The notes beneath the pieces are model-generated. The model worked only from the letters and a program-made list of their open reading frames with translations. It was not told the origin of the DNA and made no database searches. DNA of 22,157 nucleotides, from NCBI RefSeq assembly GCF_047638075.1, contig NZ_JBLJBV010000059.1, forward strand, positions 1 through 22,157. The letters run 5' to 3'. A program made the translations under genes and the position numbers. The stretch is from UBA6197 sp047638075. Its GTDB lineage: Bacteria; Pseudomonadota; Alphaproteobacteria; Rhodobacterales; Rhodobacteraceae. Shown piece by piece: positions 21,209-22,157 of the stretch (position 1 is its first letter; each line of letters opens with the position of its first letter).

Positions 21209-21971
21209 TCATGCGGCCTTTCGCTCAAATGCCAAGGGTTTTTCCTGCCGAGTATGAATGGCGTCGGCGCGGGTTATAAAAGCCGTTGATATATGGGAAG
21301 ATCGCGCCCGCGGCTTGACGGACGTGTCTTCCATCGGGTCCGCCAGACCGGCTCAGCCTTGACGGATTTGAAGAACGCCTCAGCCATGGAATTATCATGG
21401 CAATTGCCCTTGCCGCTCATTGATACCTTGAAGCCGTACTTGGGCAAGCGTTCGTGATACTCGTTGGAACAGTAGCGAGATCCCGTTACCCGGCAATGGT
21501 TTGCCTGCAAACCATGACAGGGCACTTCTGGCTCGGCCCATCCGCTGAAAAATCCTCACTCTCATCGAATACAAACATTCGACTGCCGTGCAGCGGATCC
21601 AGCAGGTTGGGCGCGATGTTGACCGTGTGATTGCTGTCCGTCGTGGACTTGTATTTCTGCGTTCTGATGATCTTGAGGCCATTCTCGCCCATCAAACGCC
21701 CGACCCTACGGCGCCTCACCTTCAATCCAAGTTCTTGCAGAGCTTCGCTCATCCGAGGTCGCCCATGGCTTTGCAGGCTTGAACGATGCTCTTCACGGAT
21801 ACGAGCCAAGATTACCATACCATCGCGTTGTCGTTGGCTTATTGGGCGCACCCGCCACGCATGGAACCCACGCAATGTGACCCGCATTATCTGGCAAAGA
21901 AACTCCACAGACCACTTCTCTTTCCAGGCATCGGTGAAAGCAAACCTCGCCCGCTGCCCGGCAGCGCCTGT
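21209..21971 (-). pseudogene. IS3-family transposase OrfB, broken
   Basis: OrfB remains recognisable. FAFTDAWKEKW and EFLCQIMRVTLRGFHAWRVRP come first, then SHGRPRMSEALQELGLKV, RRVGRLMGENGLKI and NHTVNIAPNLLD. A 42-nt extra in-frame segment then precedes DFSADGPSQK. After that the frame breaks: the next family segment is GSRYCSNEYHERL in another frame, so about 80 codons including the first two acidic residues of the DDE triad (WAGDI and the HxD-RGS part) are missing. SMSGKGNCHDNSMAEAFFKSVKAE keeps the final Glu; AIFPYINGFYNPRRRHS and PLAFERKAA are again in other frames. The product cannot be an active integrase. Confidence 0.85.
21496..21515. repeat. Palindrome at the transposase deletion point
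   Basis: ATGGTTTGC-CT-GCAAACCAT is a perfect 9-bp inverted repeat with a 2-nt centre, lying exactly where the OrfB sequence jumps from SQK to GSRYCS. Confidence 0.75.
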
Positions 21972-22157
21972 TTACATGCGCGAGAGGGGGCTTTGGCCCG
22001 CAAAGAAGATCGCCGGTTTTTCAACACTTCCCTCTCCTCGCGCAGAAGTCGGACTTCTTTGCGAAGGCGACCGTTCTCCTTCTCAACGTCTTCATCCGGC
22101 CGCTGTGTCAGGGAAGTTGTCCGCTGCACTACTTTTCCTCTATTTCTCGGGTGGGCG
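21972..22157 (-). pseudogene. IS3-family OrfA, C-terminal part, frameshifted
   Basis: The frame reads DEDVEKENGRLRKEVRLLRE and EREVLK, the coiled-coil/leucine-zipper end of an IS3 OrfA. The expected continuation (KKxAIFFA) appears only one frame away, as PAIFFAGQSPLSRM then TAA at 21972-21974, so a base seems lost in the A5 run near 22018-22022. IS3 elements often use a programmed shift at an A-run here to make OrfAB, so part of the shift could be native. The N-terminal helix-turn-helix lies outside the window. Confidence 0.7.

Larger units (their letters stand above)
21171..22157 (-). mobile_element. Decayed IS3-family insertion sequence (one end in window)
   Basis: Residues typical of the IS3-family OrfA and OrfB occur in order on the minus strand but in several frames. 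The end of the element is probably near 21171, where TGGTCTTGTCACGCTTGCG resembles IS3 terminal repeats; the other end lies past the window edge, so inverted-repeat pairing and target duplication cannot be tested. It inserted downstream of the polyamine-operon terminator, harming no gene that I can see. Confidence 0.75.

Overview
The window looks like chromosomal DNA from a Rhodobacteraceae (Roseobacter/Rhodobacter-like) alphaproteobacterium. The reasons are high GC; a MipZ division ATPase instead of a MinCDE locus; a cysteine-free L31; the adjacent rnhB and ccrM (GANTC methylase) pair; a FNR-type operator in front of ubiTUV; and an AlkB-type hydroxylase close to the roseobacter form. This is inference from gene content; no 16S or other marker is present.

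Layout, left to right. 1-666: end of a ribosomal operon (rplS, rpmE) closed by a terminator. 831-1640: mipZ, then a GCCCG pentamer tract and a 53-codon unknown gene on the minus strand. 2001-4431 (minus): ubiT-ubiU-ubiV, the O2-independent ubiquinone hydroxylation genes, tightly coupled. 4572-6080 (plus): ubiD, the decarboxylase of the same pathway, divergent from ubiT. The 140 bp between them hold one perfect FNR box (4501-4514) that sits about 40 bp from a plausible start site on each side. 6278-6634 (minus): an LprI/DUF1311-type exported protein with an extended -10 promoter. 6862-9901 (minus): a glycine-betaine/proline-type ABC importer (binding protein, permease, ATPase), with a terminator-like hairpin after the binding-protein gene and a palindromic operator candidate upstream. 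10260-12607 (minus): a compact dciA-like (DUF721), dsbA-like, CaiB/BaiF CoA-transferase cluster. 12690-14952 (plus): mutY and an AlkB-type membrane monooxygenase. 15074-16936 (minus): rnhB and ccrM, with three GANTC sites in the ccrM leader. 17029-17505 (minus): an exported basic protein. 17671-18628 (plus): a small exported protein overlapping a two-TM membrane protein that carries a C-terminal OmpR-like winged helix. 18696-21071 (plus): nspC and carboxyspermidine/carboxynorspermidine dehydrogenase, a polyamine operon with its own promoter and terminator. 21171 to the right edge (minus): a decayed IS3-family element.

How they work together: ubiT/U/V supply the O2-independent hydroxylations and UbiD the decarboxylation of ubiquinone synthesis, and the shared FNR box suggests both transcripts rise under low oxygen. 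CcrM methylates GANTC sites that also lie in its own leader, so its expression may respond to methylation state; MipZ is the matching Caulobacter-type division-site regulator. The least described locus is the exported protein plus membrane winged-helix pair at 17671-18628, which has the layout of a one-piece transmembrane sensor-regulator. No CRISPR array, tRNA, rRNA or intact mobile element is visible.
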